This document shows, piece after piece, positions 45,718 to 55,174 of a stretch of 64,000 nucleotides of DNA (positions are counted from its first letter, which is position 1; every line of letters starts with the position of its first letter). The DNA is taken from contig JANQKF010000017.1 of assembly GCA_028281285.1 (NCBI GenBank), forward strand, positions 1 to 64,000, in the 5' to 3' direction. The position numbers were made by a program, and so were the translations under genes. A model generated the notes under the pieces. It had not been told where the DNA came from, did not search any database, and saw nothing but the letters and a program-made list of their open reading frames with translations. The DNA comes from Cyclobacteriaceae bacterium (GTDB taxonomy: Bacteria > Bacteroidota > Bacteroidia > Cytophagales > Cyclobacteriaceae).

Positions 45718-47922
45718 ATGAAAGGCAATTTTTTCTTTGGACTGTTACTTCTCAGTACCGGTTTGCTCGCGCAAAACACTGAAGGTAATTTTCCTCCTCC
45801 GGATAACCCACCAGAAATACGAGCAATCAGGACCACTTCACCTATCCGAATAGACGGAATTCTTAATGAGGCAGATTGGGACCGCGCGGTGCCTACCTCC
45901 AATTTCTTTCGTATGGAGCCACGTCAGGGTGGTGATTACAAATACAGAACCGAGGTACGCATTTTATTTGATGACAAAAACCTGTATGTCGGGGCTTTCT
46001 GCCAGGATTCACTGGGAAGAAAAGGAATCCGGGTTCAGGACCTTCGTAGAGATTTTGCCTGGAATGAAAACGATATTTTTGGGATCCAGCTTGATCCTCA
46101 AAACTTAAAACAGTTTGCAGTAGCCTTTCAAACCACTCCCTTTGGCAACCAACGCGACTTACAGAACTTTAACGACTCGGTAACGGATAATGATTGGAAT
46201 GCATTATGGTCAGTAAGAACAAGCCGAACTGAAGATGGTTTTTATGCCGAATTCGCAATCCCTTTCAAATCGCTGCGGTATGATGCTGTTGCCAAAGGTG
46301 AAAAAGCCGAATGGGGAGTTACTTTTAATCGATTGGCACGAAGAGATTACGAAATCACTGTTTTCCCAGCTATTCCACAATCATTTTCTCCTTACCGGAT
46401 GACCTATGCCGCTCGCCTTACAGGTCTGGAATTGCCTGATCCAAGCGCCAACGTGAGAGTGGAGCCATATTCGCTTTACCAAAACGAAGAGCGCACGGCC
46501 GATGGCAGAACTATAAACGAGAGTGATTTCAAACTGGGAGGTGACATAAAATGGGCGGTGAATCCCAACACTGTAGTTGATTTTACTTTTAACACGGATT
46601 TTGCCCAGGCCGATGTAGATCGAGCCGTAAACAACCTGGAACGATTCAACATCTTCTTCCCAGAAAGACGCCAGTTTTTTCTGGAAAATTCTGGTATCTG
46701 GGCGGGAGGTCGGCAGACTTCAATTCGACCATTCTTCAGCAGACGAATTGGACTTCAAGGTAATTTTAATGCGGCCCCTGCAAGAATTGATGCCGGTACC
46801 AGATTCACGGTCCGGGACGAAAAAAAGGCCATTGCCGGCCTTTATATGCACCAGGCAGAGACACAAAACTCAGCAGCTGCCAATTTTGCCGTAGCTCGAT
46901 ATCTTAGAAACTATGGTCGGGAAAACAATATAGGTATTATGGTCACTCATCGATTGGATGAGGCTTCAGGAGCCTTAGGCTTGTCTACCCAAAACAATAG
47001 CACCGTCACAGTTGATGGTCTGATCAGACCTTCCAGTATTTGGTCTCTTGTTTACCTGGCATCAGCATCGATCGACCATGAACAGAACCGAGCAGGGTTT
47101 GCGGGACGATTTTTTGCCGGACGCTCCGCCAATAATTCATATTGGGGATGGGTCACTGAAGCAACAACCGGAAACTACAATCCGGCCATGGGTTTTATTA
47201 GACAAACCAACGTCATTCGCCATAACCCAGGAGGTTACTTGATTCTCAGGCCTAAAAAGCTTCCCTGGATAAGACGATGGGATCCTGGTTTTTTTGTGGA
47301 TTACTATCATGATGCCAGCGATCCCGGCAAGTTCCAACAAGCAAATATTTGGTTATTCCCGGTTTGGATATTCTTCACTGATGGAAGCTTTCTTTCCTAC
47401 TCGATATTCCCGACCTGGCAGAATATAAATTTCGACTTTGCTCCACTTGGGGTGCAAATTGCTCAGGACGATTACTACTATACCCGCCATGAAATACGAT
47501 TCAATACCGACCAATCCAAGAAATGGTCGTTAAGCGGGCAACTGGAATGGGGTACGTTTTATAACGGAAAACGAGAACGTGTAACATCTGGTGTTCGTAT
47601 AGCACCAAATCCTAAAATGGCATTTACCTTCGATTATGAATACAATCGGCTTAGGGATCTGGGTGAGCTTAACAGTAACCTCGAAACTCACTTGAGCACG
47701 TTTGGAGCCCGCTTTGCGGCCAATCCAAGGCTTCAACTTTCTTCTTTTTATCAATACAATACCTTTGATGAGCAAGGCCGATGGAATGTGCGACTTAGTT
47801 GGGAATACCAACCCTTATCATTTCTTTATCTTGTATTTAATAATACTCGCATTAGTGGATTGGAAAATCCATTCGAACAACAACAGACGATCGCCAAAAT
47901 CACATTTATGAAACAGTTTTAA
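45718..47922 (+). CDS. DUF5916 outer-membrane protein with CBM9-like N-terminus
   Basis: A 734-residue exported protein with signal peptide (MKGNFFFGLLLLSTGLLAQ). Residues about 35-235 form a CBM9-like domain (RIDGILNEADWDRA, VRILFDDKNLYVGAFC, FYAEFAIPFKSLRY). The rest is a DUF5916 region that reads as a C-terminal beta-barrel with alternating aromatic strands (RRQFFLENSGIWAGG, LSWEYQPLSFLYLVFNN) and ends in Phe. No TonB box or plug domain is visible. It is the only outer-membrane barrel in the operon, so it may be the outer-membrane entry or exit point for the transported ligand. Confidence 0.78.
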   Translation: MKGNFFFGLLLLSTGLLAQNTEGNFPPPDNPPEIRAIRTTSPIRIDGILNEADWDRAVPTSNFFRMEPRQGGDYKYRTEVRILFDDKNLYVGAFCQDSLGRKGIRVQDLRRDFAWNENDIFGIQLDPQNLKQFAVAFQTTPFGNQRDLQNFNDSVTDNDWNALWSVRTSRTEDGFYAEFAIPFKSLRYDAVAKGEKAEWGVTFNRLARRDYEITVFPAIPQSFSPYRMTYAARLTGLELPDPSANVRVEPYSLYQNEERTADGRTINESDFKLGGDIKWAVNPNTVVDFTFNTDFAQADVDRAVNNLERFNIFFPERRQFFLENSGIWAGGRQTSIRPFFSRRIGLQGNFNAAPARIDAGTRFTVRDEKKAIAGLYMHQAETQNSAAANFAVARYLRNYGRENNIGIMVTHRLDEASGALGLSTQNNSTVTVDGLIRPSSIWSLVYLASASIDHEQNRAGFAGRFFAGRSANNSYWGWVTEATTGNYNPAMGFIRQTNVIRHNPGGYLILRPKKLPWIRRWDPGFFVDYYHDASDPGKFQQANIWLFPVWIFFTDGSFLSYSIFPTWQNINFDFAPLGVQIAQDDYYYTRHEIRFNTDQSKKWSLSGQLEWGTFYNGKRERVTSGVRIAPNPKMAFTFDYEYNRLRDLGELNSNLETHLSTFGARFAANPRLQLSSFYQYNTFDEQGRWNVRLSWEYQPLSFLYLVFNNTRISGLENPFEQQQTIAKITFMKQF

Positions 47923-47932
47923 TGGAGCTCTT

Positions 47933-49156
47933 ATGATCACTCAGCTGAATAGAACACGTTTTTGGAGTCAACGTTTTGCCCTTGTATCGACTTTGATCTT
48001 GATGTCCACTGCAGGGTGCAAAAGTCCGGATAATGTAAACCACAAAAGTGAAGAACTCATTAATAGTTTACCCTCTACTAATTCGGAAGAAGTAAGTGTT
48101 GAGTATGCTAAGAATTTCTCCGTGAGTTACCACGATAATTATAAAGTGGTAGATCTGCACTTTAAAAGTAAAGGAAAGTCCATGGACTTTAATGAGAAAT
48201 TGGTGTTGGTTCAGCGTGGAACCATTCCTCCTTCTAAAACCGGAGAACTTCAAGACGCCCGGTTCATTGATATCCCCATTGCTACAATAGCGGCAAATCA
48301 CGATGGTGAGGTGATTCGAATTAAAAGCCTTGGCTTGATCGATCACATTGTTGGTATGGGTGGAGGAGATATTTACGATCCCGAACTTCGTGCTCGTTGG
48401 GAAGAGAAAAAAATTGCCTCGATTGGATACAGTTTCCATGCTGTACCCAAACCGGAACTACTCATGTCGGCTGGAGCCGAGCTTTTGGCCTTGCACACCT
48501 ACGACAACGAGGGACTCGATGGAATGAATAAACTTCGTGAGCTTGGCATCAACGCGATCCCGAGCTTTGCCTGGGGAGAACAAACGTTCCTGGGAAAGTC
48601 CGAATGGATAAAGTTCTCTGCCCTCTTCTTTAATAAAGAAGATCAGGCTAATAAACTGTTTGATCAAATCAAGGAGCGATGTGACGCACTAATGGAACAA
48701 GTCGAGTCCTTACCTGAAAAAAAGACTACTTTTCTGGTTTACCACCCTTCCGATGAAGCCGATTGGAAAGCACATCGCAATGATTTTTACGCTTCCTATC
48801 TTCAGGCGGTCAGCAATAATATATTGAAGGATGACGGACCAACGCACAGTGTCGGTATGAACAATGAGCAGCTTTTGGAACTTGCAAAGGAAGCAGACTT
48901 TTGGATGGTCAACAATGTGTCAGATGAAAACTGGCCACCCATGAACTATCTGAAGAGTTTCAAGTCTTATCGAGAAGGAAATGTATTCCATTACCAAAAA
49001 CGAACGAACCATGCCAACAATGCTTATGACTGGTATGAAACCCCAGAAGTAAGACCAGACCTGGTACTGGAAGACCTGGTTTCGATTTTCTATCCGGAAT
49101 TACTTCCGGATCATGAACCGATCTTTTTTGAAAAAGTAAAACTGACCAAGCAATGA
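47933..49156 (+). CDS. ABC substrate-binding lipoprotein SBP1 (subfamily A)
   Basis: A 407-residue lipoprotein (lipobox-like STAGC) of the FepB/BtuF-type periplasmic binding fold. The shared hallmarks of this local family are YAKNFSVSYHDNYKVV near residue 60, LVQRGT...P..TGEL, a central long helix, and YDWYETPEVRPDLVLEDLVS...PELLPDH at the C-terminus. Subfamily A features are VVDLHF, HRNDFYASYL and GPTHSVGMNNEQLL. It should deliver a metal, metallophore, heme or cobamide complex to the single FecCD permease of the operon. The ligand is not readable. It begins the five-gene array, ten bases after the DUF5916 gene. Confidence 0.85.
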   Translation: MITQLNRTRFWSQRFALVSTLILMSTAGCKSPDNVNHKSEELINSLPSTNSEEVSVEYAKNFSVSYHDNYKVVDLHFKSKGKSMDFNEKLVLVQRGTIPPSKTGELQDARFIDIPIATIAANHDGEVIRIKSLGLIDHIVGMGGGDIYDPELRARWEEKKIASIGYSFHAVPKPELLMSAGAELLALHTYDNEGLDGMNKLRELGINAIPSFAWGEQTFLGKSEWIKFSALFFNKEDQANKLFDQIKERCDALMEQVESLPEKKTTFLVYHPSDEADWKAHRNDFYASYLQAVSNNILKDDGPTHSVGMNNEQLLELAKEADFWMVNNVSDENWPPMNYLKSFKSYREGNVFHYQKRTNHANNAYDWYETPEVRPDLVLEDLVSIFYPELLPDHEPIFFEKVKLTKQ

Positions 49157-50388
49157 GGAATACCCTGGCCATAATATCTATAGCACTGTGTTGTTCTTGC
49201 GGACCCCATACATCTACGAACTTAGAGACCGCAAACTTTGACTCCAATAAAGACTACTTCACACACAAGGCAGTAACTCAACATGCCAAAAACTTCAGTG
49301 TTTCCTACCATAAAAATTATAAGATCGTTAGAACAAATGCTCGCTTAAGTTCCTGGGAAGGTAATGGTGATGAAATCAAGCAAGACGTTATGGTACTCGT
49401 TCAACGAGGAACACCGGCACCCGAATTGACAGGCGATTTGGAAAATGCCACAATCATTCCTATACCGGCAGAGCGAGTGGCGGTGAACATTGAAAACGGA
49501 GAAACATTCATGGATGAACTTGGCTTATTTGATCGAGTAGTAGCGGTGGGTGGAGCAATTTCGTATGACGACACTGTCAGACAAAGGGTTCTGGACAAAG
49601 ATCTGGCCCAAATAGGATACAGTTGGCATCAACCTGCCAATCTGGAAGTGGTGTTGGAACGAAGAACTGACCTCTTCCTGATGAACCTTTCTAATCTTGA
49701 TTTTGCGGATGCAATGGACAAAAGCAGGCAGCTTGGAATTCCTACTGCATCGGTATTTGAATGGGCAGAAAGCGACTATCTGGCAAGGGCGGAGTGGATC
49801 AAGTATTACGCACTATTCTTCAATGCGGAAGAAATGGCCAATCAAAAGTTTGATGAAATAAAGGGGCAGGTTGAAAACATTCGAAAGTTGACAGCTGACT
49901 TAAACAAAAAGCCATCTATGGTCTGGGGATATTACGCTGGAAAGGATCGGTGGGTGGTTCACAAGAATAGTATTGAGACTCAGTTTATGAGAGATATTGG
50001 GGTGGAGAACGTTCTGGAAGATCTTTCGGGACCGGTTCAGAATAATGGTGATCCGATGAGCAGTGAGGAATTTCTGTCTAAAGCGCATAAGGCAACACAC
50101 TGGGTTATTGGAGATGCACATTCGGCAGCCTTACCTTCCCAAAATTTTATGAATCAATTTGATTCCTGGAAATCCGGAAGACTTTACCACAATATGAAAA
50201 GAAGCAAGCCTGAAGCCAACGCATTCGATTGGTATGGTCGCGCTGTGGTGAGGCCTGATCTTGTACTTGCTGATCTAGTTGGATTAATTTATCCGGAGCT
50301 AGAACTGAATCATGAATTATACTTTATGGACCGATTTGACAAGGCAATGAAGTTACCCCTTGATGTAAATAACAGCCTTTACAACTAA
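49153..50388 (+). CDS. ABC substrate-binding lipoprotein SBP2 (subfamily B)
   Basis: A 411-residue paralog of SBP1 with an unusual Cys-rich lipobox region (ALCCSCG). It keeps HAKNFSVSYHKNYKIV, VLVQRGTPAPELTG and FDWYGRAVVRPDLVLADLVG. Subfamily B features are the longer insert before DVMVLVQRG, the RAEWIKYYALFFN helix and the segment WVVHKNSIETQFMRDIG in place of the HRNDYYAS of subfamily A. The start overlaps the SBP1 stop as ATGA. It probably binds a ligand distinct from SBP1 but docks on the same permease. Confidence 0.84.
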   Translation: MRNTLAIISIALCCSCGPHTSTNLETANFDSNKDYFTHKAVTQHAKNFSVSYHKNYKIVRTNARLSSWEGNGDEIKQDVMVLVQRGTPAPELTGDLENATIIPIPAERVAVNIENGETFMDELGLFDRVVAVGGAISYDDTVRQRVLDKDLAQIGYSWHQPANLEVVLERRTDLFLMNLSNLDFADAMDKSRQLGIPTASVFEWAESDYLARAEWIKYYALFFNAEEMANQKFDEIKGQVENIRKLTADLNKKPSMVWGYYAGKDRWVVHKNSIETQFMRDIGVENVLEDLSGPVQNNGDPMSSEEFLSKAHKATHWVIGDAHSAALPSQNFMNQFDSWKSGRLYHNMKRSKPEANAFDWYGRAVVRPDLVLADLVGLIYPELELNHELYFMDRFDKAMKLPLDVNNSLYN

Positions 50389-50390
50389 TT

Positions 50391-51581
50391 ATGAAAAGTA
50401 TTCTCAGCATAATGATCCTGATAATCTTGTTTGCCTGTGGAGGTAAACCGGTGGATCAGTTGGAATACAGCACATTTGACCCTCAAAAAGATTACTTTCC
50501 GGAAAAGGCTTCCATCGCCTATTCCAAAAACTTTTCAGTCACCTATCATGGCAATTATAAGGTCGTCCACTTACACTATGATAGCCCAAGACGAAGCTAT
50601 AAAGTAGATGAAAAGTGGCTGCTGGTACAACGCGGAACACCACCACCGGAATTGATAGGAGACTTGGAAAACGTCAATATTGTCGAAATCCCTATTCAAT
50701 CCGTAGCGGTTAACAACAAATCCGAGATGATACGTATCAAGGACCTTGGAGTGCTTAATAAGGTGGTGGGTGCCGGAGGATCAGATATCTACGATGAAAC
50801 CGTTTACAATTACCTGGTTTCAAACAAAATTCCGTCCATAGGATATGGAGCTGATAGTCCACAACAGCAGGAATTGCTGCTCTCTATGAATCCAGACCTG
50901 TTTTTGTTCTTCACGACTGAAGCCCGTGGACTTGAGTTGATGAGAAAAGACCGGAAATTTGGTATCCGCGTGATTCCGCATTTGGGGTGGAGCGAACCAT
51001 TCTTTATGGCAAAGGTTGAGTGGATAAAATTCACAGCTTTATTTTTCAACTTGGAAAAAAAGGCCCGTGAGATTGTCGATTTGGTAAAAACAAGAAGTGA
51101 TGATTTGAAAAAAAAGGTAGAATCTGCTGGAACCAGAAAAACTGCCTTTCTAACGTTTCATCCCGCTGGAGCTTATGACTGGTGGGTACACCGCAACGAC
51201 TACTATGCTTCCTTGTTGAACACAGGCGGTGCGATTAATGTGCTTGAGGATAATGGACCTACTCATTACGTCCCTATGTCCAATGAACATTTGTTGCAGC
51301 TCGCCAACGCAGCAGAATACTGGTTTGGCAACAGCGAGACAGATGCCCGTTGGCCCCCGGCCAACTACTTGCGTGAATTCCGTTCCTACAGAGATGCAAA
51401 CGTGTATCACTATAACAAGCGAAGCCTTCCGGAACGAAATGCTTATGACTGGCAGGAATTAGCCGTGGCGAGACCCGACCTTGTCATGGAAGACTTAGTG
51501 GCAATACTCTACCCCGAAATCTTACCTGATCATGTTCCACTGTTTTTTGAAAAAGTAAAACTTAACAAACCAGGCGATTGA
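50391..51581 (+). CDS. ABC substrate-binding lipoprotein SBP3 (subfamily A)
   Basis: A 396-residue lipoprotein (lipobox LFAC) with YSKNFSVTYHGNYKVV, LVQRGTPPPELIG and YDWQELAVARPDLVMEDLVA. It shares HRNDYYASLL, GPTHYVPMSNEHLL and VVHLHY with SBP1, so it belongs to subfamily A. It is the shortest of the five. The gap to SBP2 is two bases and the order A-B-A-B suggests that a two-gene unit was duplicated. The binding-cleft segment LFFTTEARGLEL differs from all neighbours. Confidence 0.84.
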   Translation: MKSILSIMILIILFACGGKPVDQLEYSTFDPQKDYFPEKASIAYSKNFSVTYHGNYKVVHLHYDSPRRSYKVDEKWLLVQRGTPPPELIGDLENVNIVEIPIQSVAVNNKSEMIRIKDLGVLNKVVGAGGSDIYDETVYNYLVSNKIPSIGYGADSPQQQELLLSMNPDLFLFFTTEARGLELMRKDRKFGIRVIPHLGWSEPFFMAKVEWIKFTALFFNLEKKAREIVDLVKTRSDDLKKKVESAGTRKTAFLTFHPAGAYDWWVHRNDYYASLLNTGGAINVLEDNGPTHYVPMSNEHLLQLANAAEYWFGNSETDARWPPANYLREFRSYRDANVYHYNKRSLPERNAYDWQELAVARPDLVMEDLVAILYPEILPDHVPLFFEKVKLNKPGD

Positions 51582-51616
51582 TACTTAATGTAAGCCCATA
51601 CCATGCAAAGAAGACA

Positions 51617-52819
51617 ATGCTGGCCATCTCCGTACTTCTGATTGTCGCCTGCTCAAATTCTCTTTCAGAGAACAATCGGGAAGAGATCAAGGCAAATGGA
51701 GTGGACACAGACTATTTTCTGAAAAAAGTATCCGTAAATCATGCAAAAAATTTCAGCGTCAGCTACCACAATAATTACAAGGTAGTGCGCACTAGTGCTA
51801 CACTTGGTAATTGGAGTGCTCAAACTCCAGAAGTTGAAGATGTTCAAGACGTAATGGTCCTTGTTCAGCGAGGCACTCCTACTCCGGCTCTGAGCGGAGA
51901 GCTTGAAGGTGCTAAGGTTATCACGATTCCGGTTAAGCAGAATATTGCCACCAATAGTTCTGGATTGGAGATTTGGATGGATATGTTGGGGCTATCAGAG
52001 TGGCAGGTTGCTATTGGCGGTACCAAAACTTATGACGATACACTTTGGTCAAAAGTCAAATCGGGTGACTTGGGTACTGTTGGTTATAGCTGGGCAGCTC
52101 CACCTAATATGGAAGTTCTTTTAGACCGTAAACCGGAAATCTTTCTAATGGTACTCTCCCGTATCGGTTTTAATGAGTCGCTTACGAAATTACGCCAGCT
52201 GGGCATTGTTACAGCCCCGGTATTCGACTGGGCAGAAAGAGATTATATGGCTCGGGCAGAATGGATTAAATATTGTGCTCTTTTTTTCAATTTGGAAAAA
52301 GAAGCGAATGAATGGTTTGACAGAATTGAGCAGCGGGTAATTTCACTCAAGTCTGCAGTTATGGACATAAAAAATAAACCTGTTTGCCTATGGGGACATT
52401 ATGTTGATAGTGGTTTTTGGATGGCCCACGCAAATAATGCGGAAGCCAGACTTCTAAGGGACGCAGGAGTCGTTAATCCAGCGGAAGACTTTACACTTCC
52501 TTTCAGTCCTATCGGAACTTCTTTTACCAATGAGCAGTGGCTTCAACTCGGTCATAAAGCCGAACACTGGATCATTAGCCAAGGCACTGCAAGTGTGCTT
52601 TTGCCCTCCGAACGATATCTAGAAGAATTCGTGGCTTGGAGTCAAAACAATCTATACCATTATTACAAGCGTAGCAAACCGGAACGCGATGCCTATGATT
52701 GGTACAATATGGCCCCAATTCGACCAGATTGGGTATTAGAAGATTTGGTCTCATTGTTCCACCCTGAATTATTACCAAATCACGATTTTCACTTTTTTGG
52801 AAAGCTTGAAAAACTATGA
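51617..52819 (+). CDS. ABC substrate-binding lipoprotein SBP4 (subfamily B)
   Basis: About 400 residues from the ATG of MLAISVLLIVACSN, which gives a compact lipoprotein signal (lipobox IVAC). An in-frame TTG at 51578, overlapping the SBP3 stop, is the alternative and adds 13 residues. It carries HAKNFSVSYHNNYKVV, DVMVLVQRGTPTPALSG and YDWYNMAPIRPDWVLEDLVS. As in SBP2, the B-type segment is WMAHANNAEARLLRDAG, and RAEWIKYCALFFN recurs. It is most similar in layout to SBP2, in agreement with a duplicated A-B pair. Confidence 0.83.
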   Translation: MLAISVLLIVACSNSLSENNREEIKANGVDTDYFLKKVSVNHAKNFSVSYHNNYKVVRTSATLGNWSAQTPEVEDVQDVMVLVQRGTPTPALSGELEGAKVITIPVKQNIATNSSGLEIWMDMLGLSEWQVAIGGTKTYDDTLWSKVKSGDLGTVGYSWAAPPNMEVLLDRKPEIFLMVLSRIGFNESLTKLRQLGIVTAPVFDWAERDYMARAEWIKYCALFFNLEKEANEWFDRIEQRVISLKSAVMDIKNKPVCLWGHYVDSGFWMAHANNAEARLLRDAGVVNPAEDFTLPFSPIGTSFTNEQWLQLGHKAEHWIISQGTASVLLPSERYLEEFVAWSQNNLYHYYKRSKPERDAYDWYNMAPIRPDWVLEDLVSLFHPELLPNHDFHFFGKLEKL

Positions 52820-54060
52820 TTCCAACCTTGAAAAATATAGGATTAATCTGCACCCTGGTTCTTTTGTCCTCATGTGGATCGAGCCATTTAAAGGTTGAGA
52901 CTGTAGCCGAATTTGATCCTGAATTCGACTATTTTCCAGAGAAAACCGTGGTCAATCATGCCAGGAACTTCAGTGTCACCTATTATAAAAACTACAAGGT
53001 AGTCAGAGCGAAAGTAGGTCAAGGAGCAGCGCAACAAGGTTCAGATTCTCTTTCGTGGGCCAGCGCTTTTAATGATGTGATGGTTTTAGTTCAGCGTGGA
53101 ACGCCCGCTCCCCCATTGACTGAGGAACTAGAAGGTGCTCAGGTCATCGAAATCCCTGCACGCAGCATCGCTGGGAATGCTGATGATGCACCCACTCGTT
53201 TCCTGGCCCTGGAAGCCGATGAACAGTTAGTAGGGCTGGGGCATAAAAATGTGTACGATAAAAGCCTGAAAGTTCGCTTTGACCGCGGTGAATTGCTTGA
53301 AATAGGGGCTTCATGGCATACCGGTCCCAACCTTGAAATCCTGTTAAGCTCGAGGCCAGATGTGACATTGCTTACGGTGGCCAGTTTAACACAGGCAGAT
53401 GGAGTAGATCGTAGCCGTCAACTCGGGCTTAATACAGCACCGGAATTTTCCTGGAGTGAGACCACTTTTTTGGGACAATTGGAATGGATTAAATACGATG
53501 CCCTATTCCTGAATGCAGAAGCCAAGGCAAATGCCTATTTTGATTATGTGAAATCAAGATGTGATTCATTGGCCTCGTTGGTCAAAAATACCAAGACCAA
53601 GCCCTCTGCCATTTGGGCAATGCATAGTAGAAAAGGCTCCTGGACCGTGCGTGCCAACGGTGGGATAGCTCAACTCATGACACTAGCAGGTGCAGTCAAT
53701 CCTTTTGAGGATAAAGAGGCAGCAATCACTGCAACCGTTGAGGATGTACTATCTGAGGGCATTGCGATTTCCGATGAATTGGTATTACAAAAAGCAAACG
53801 AGATTGAATACATTATTTCGTTTCAACGAACCACTGATGGATGGCCCGTAGAAGCTTATATGAAGAGTTTTCCTGCCTATCGCAATAGACAGCTTTTTCA
53901 CCATTTTAAGCGATACGAGGAGACTGGAGCCAGTGATTGGTACCAATCAGCTCCTATGAAACCAGATCTCCTTCTGAGTGATATGATTAAAGTTTTCCAT
54001 CCAGAACTTTTACCCGAACACGATCTTTATTTTCTGGATCCAATAGAAATCAAAAATTGA
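52816..54060 (+). CDS. ABC substrate-binding lipoprotein SBP5 (subfamily B, divergent)
   Basis: A 414-residue lipoprotein (lipobox LSSC). It has HARNFSVTYYKNYKVV, DVMVLVQRGTPAPPLTEEL and SDWYQSAPMKPDLLLSDMIK. The B-type segment has changed to WTVRANGGIAQLMTLAG, with the His of the other copies replaced by Arg, and it contains an insert after NPFEDKEA. It is the most divergent of the array and sits directly before the FecCD permease. It overlaps SBP4 by ATGA. Confidence 0.83.
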   Translation: MIPTLKNIGLICTLVLLSSCGSSHLKVETVAEFDPEFDYFPEKTVVNHARNFSVTYYKNYKVVRAKVGQGAAQQGSDSLSWASAFNDVMVLVQRGTPAPPLTEELEGAQVIEIPARSIAGNADDAPTRFLALEADEQLVGLGHKNVYDKSLKVRFDRGELLEIGASWHTGPNLEILLSSRPDVTLLTVASLTQADGVDRSRQLGLNTAPEFSWSETTFLGQLEWIKYDALFLNAEAKANAYFDYVKSRCDSLASLVKNTKTKPSAIWAMHSRKGSWTVRANGGIAQLMTLAGAVNPFEDKEAAITATVEDVLSEGIAISDELVLQKANEIEYIISFQRTTDGWPVEAYMKSFPAYRNRQLFHHFKRYEETGASDWYQSAPMKPDLLLSDMIKVFHPELLPEHDLYFLDPIEIKN

Positions 54061-54070
54061 CCCATTAGCC

Positions 54071-55159
54071 ATGTCGACAACAGCCGTTACATCCGCCACC
54101 ACAAAACCAACGAAAGTTAGGTTACAGAGTCATTCCCGATTATTTCTTTTTCCTGTCTTGATCATTGCTGTAATAGCAGTGTTCCTAATGGAGCTTGGAA
54201 TTGGTTCAGTATCTATTCCCGTAAGTGGAATTATTGATGTACTGACAGGAACGGCAGCTGATGCTACATGGAGCACAATCATTTTAGAATTGAGGTTACC
54301 TCGTACCCTGGCTGCGATGATGGGCGGTGCGGCACTGGGGGCTGCAGGTCTTCAACTACAAACGTTGTTCAGAAACCCACTTGCCGGGCCATGGGCATTA
54401 GGGCTCACTGCCGGAGCTCAACTGGGTGTGGCACTGGTAGTAACAGCCGCTGCGGTGATCGGGTCCTCATTCTTAGAAAAATTCGAGTTTTTGAGCAATC
54501 TAAGTATTGTGGCCGGAGCGATGTTAGGCTGTTTGTTAGTGTTACTCTTGATGGTGGCTATTTCAAGATATGTAAGCACTATCACACTACTTATTTTTGG
54601 ATTGATGCTCGGTTATCTGGCACAGGGGCTGATTAGTGTGATCCTCCACTTCACTAATCAATCTCAAGGCAAGATCTACGCGGGTTGGAACGATGGCAGT
54701 TTTGCTGGCGTCTATTGGGAACATTTTCCGGTTCTTGTTCCAATGGTGGTTCTCGGCTTAATCGGAGGATGGCTGATGGCTAAACCCCTTAACGCTTTCC
54801 TTCTCGGAGAAAACTACGCCCGAAGCATGGGAATGTCAGTTAAAAGAACCCGATTGATCACTCTGGGATGTGCTGTGTTATTGGCCGGTCCCGTTACCGC
54901 TTATTGTGGTCCGGTTCTGTTCTTAGGGCTGATTATTCCACATATGGCACGTGGTATTTTCAATACTTCCGATCATAAAATATTGATGCCTGCAGTGATG
55001 CTATTGGGAGCGATCGTGGCCCAGGCTGCAGATCTCTTTGTTCACCTTCCATGGGAGAAGCACTTTCTTCATCTAAATGCGGTAAACGCACTACTAGGCG
55101 CCCCTGTGGTGATGTGGGTAATATTAAAAAACAAGAAAATGAGAGGGTTCGAATTTTAA
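54071..55159 (+). CDS. FecCD-family ABC permease
   Basis: A 362-residue permease of the BtuC/FecCD family with about ten membrane helices. Landmarks are WSTIILELRLPRTLAAMMGGAALGAAGLQLQTLFRNPLAGPWALG and the coupling-helix region LLGENYARSMGMSVKRTR, followed by CGPVLFLGLIIPHMARGIF. It should import the ligand delivered by the five binding proteins, as a homodimer. It lies ten bases after SBP5. Its dedicated ATPase is separated from it by the FtsX-type gene, which is atypical for this transporter class. Confidence 0.9.
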   Translation: MSTTAVTSATTKPTKVRLQSHSRLFLFPVLIIAVIAVFLMELGIGSVSIPVSGIIDVLTGTAADATWSTIILELRLPRTLAAMMGGAALGAAGLQLQTLFRNPLAGPWALGLTAGAQLGVALVVTAAAVIGSSFLEKFEFLSNLSIVAGAMLGCLLVLLLMVAISRYVSTITLLIFGLMLGYLAQGLISVILHFTNQSQGKIYAGWNDGSFAGVYWEHFPVLVPMVVLGLIGGWLMAKPLNAFLLGENYARSMGMSVKRTRLITLGCAVLLAGPVTAYCGPVLFLGLIIPHMARGIFNTSDHKILMPAVMLLGAIVAQAADLFVHLPWEKHFLHLNAVNALLGAPVVMWVILKNKKMRGFEF

Positions 55160-55174
55160 ACAAAAGCTTTGATT

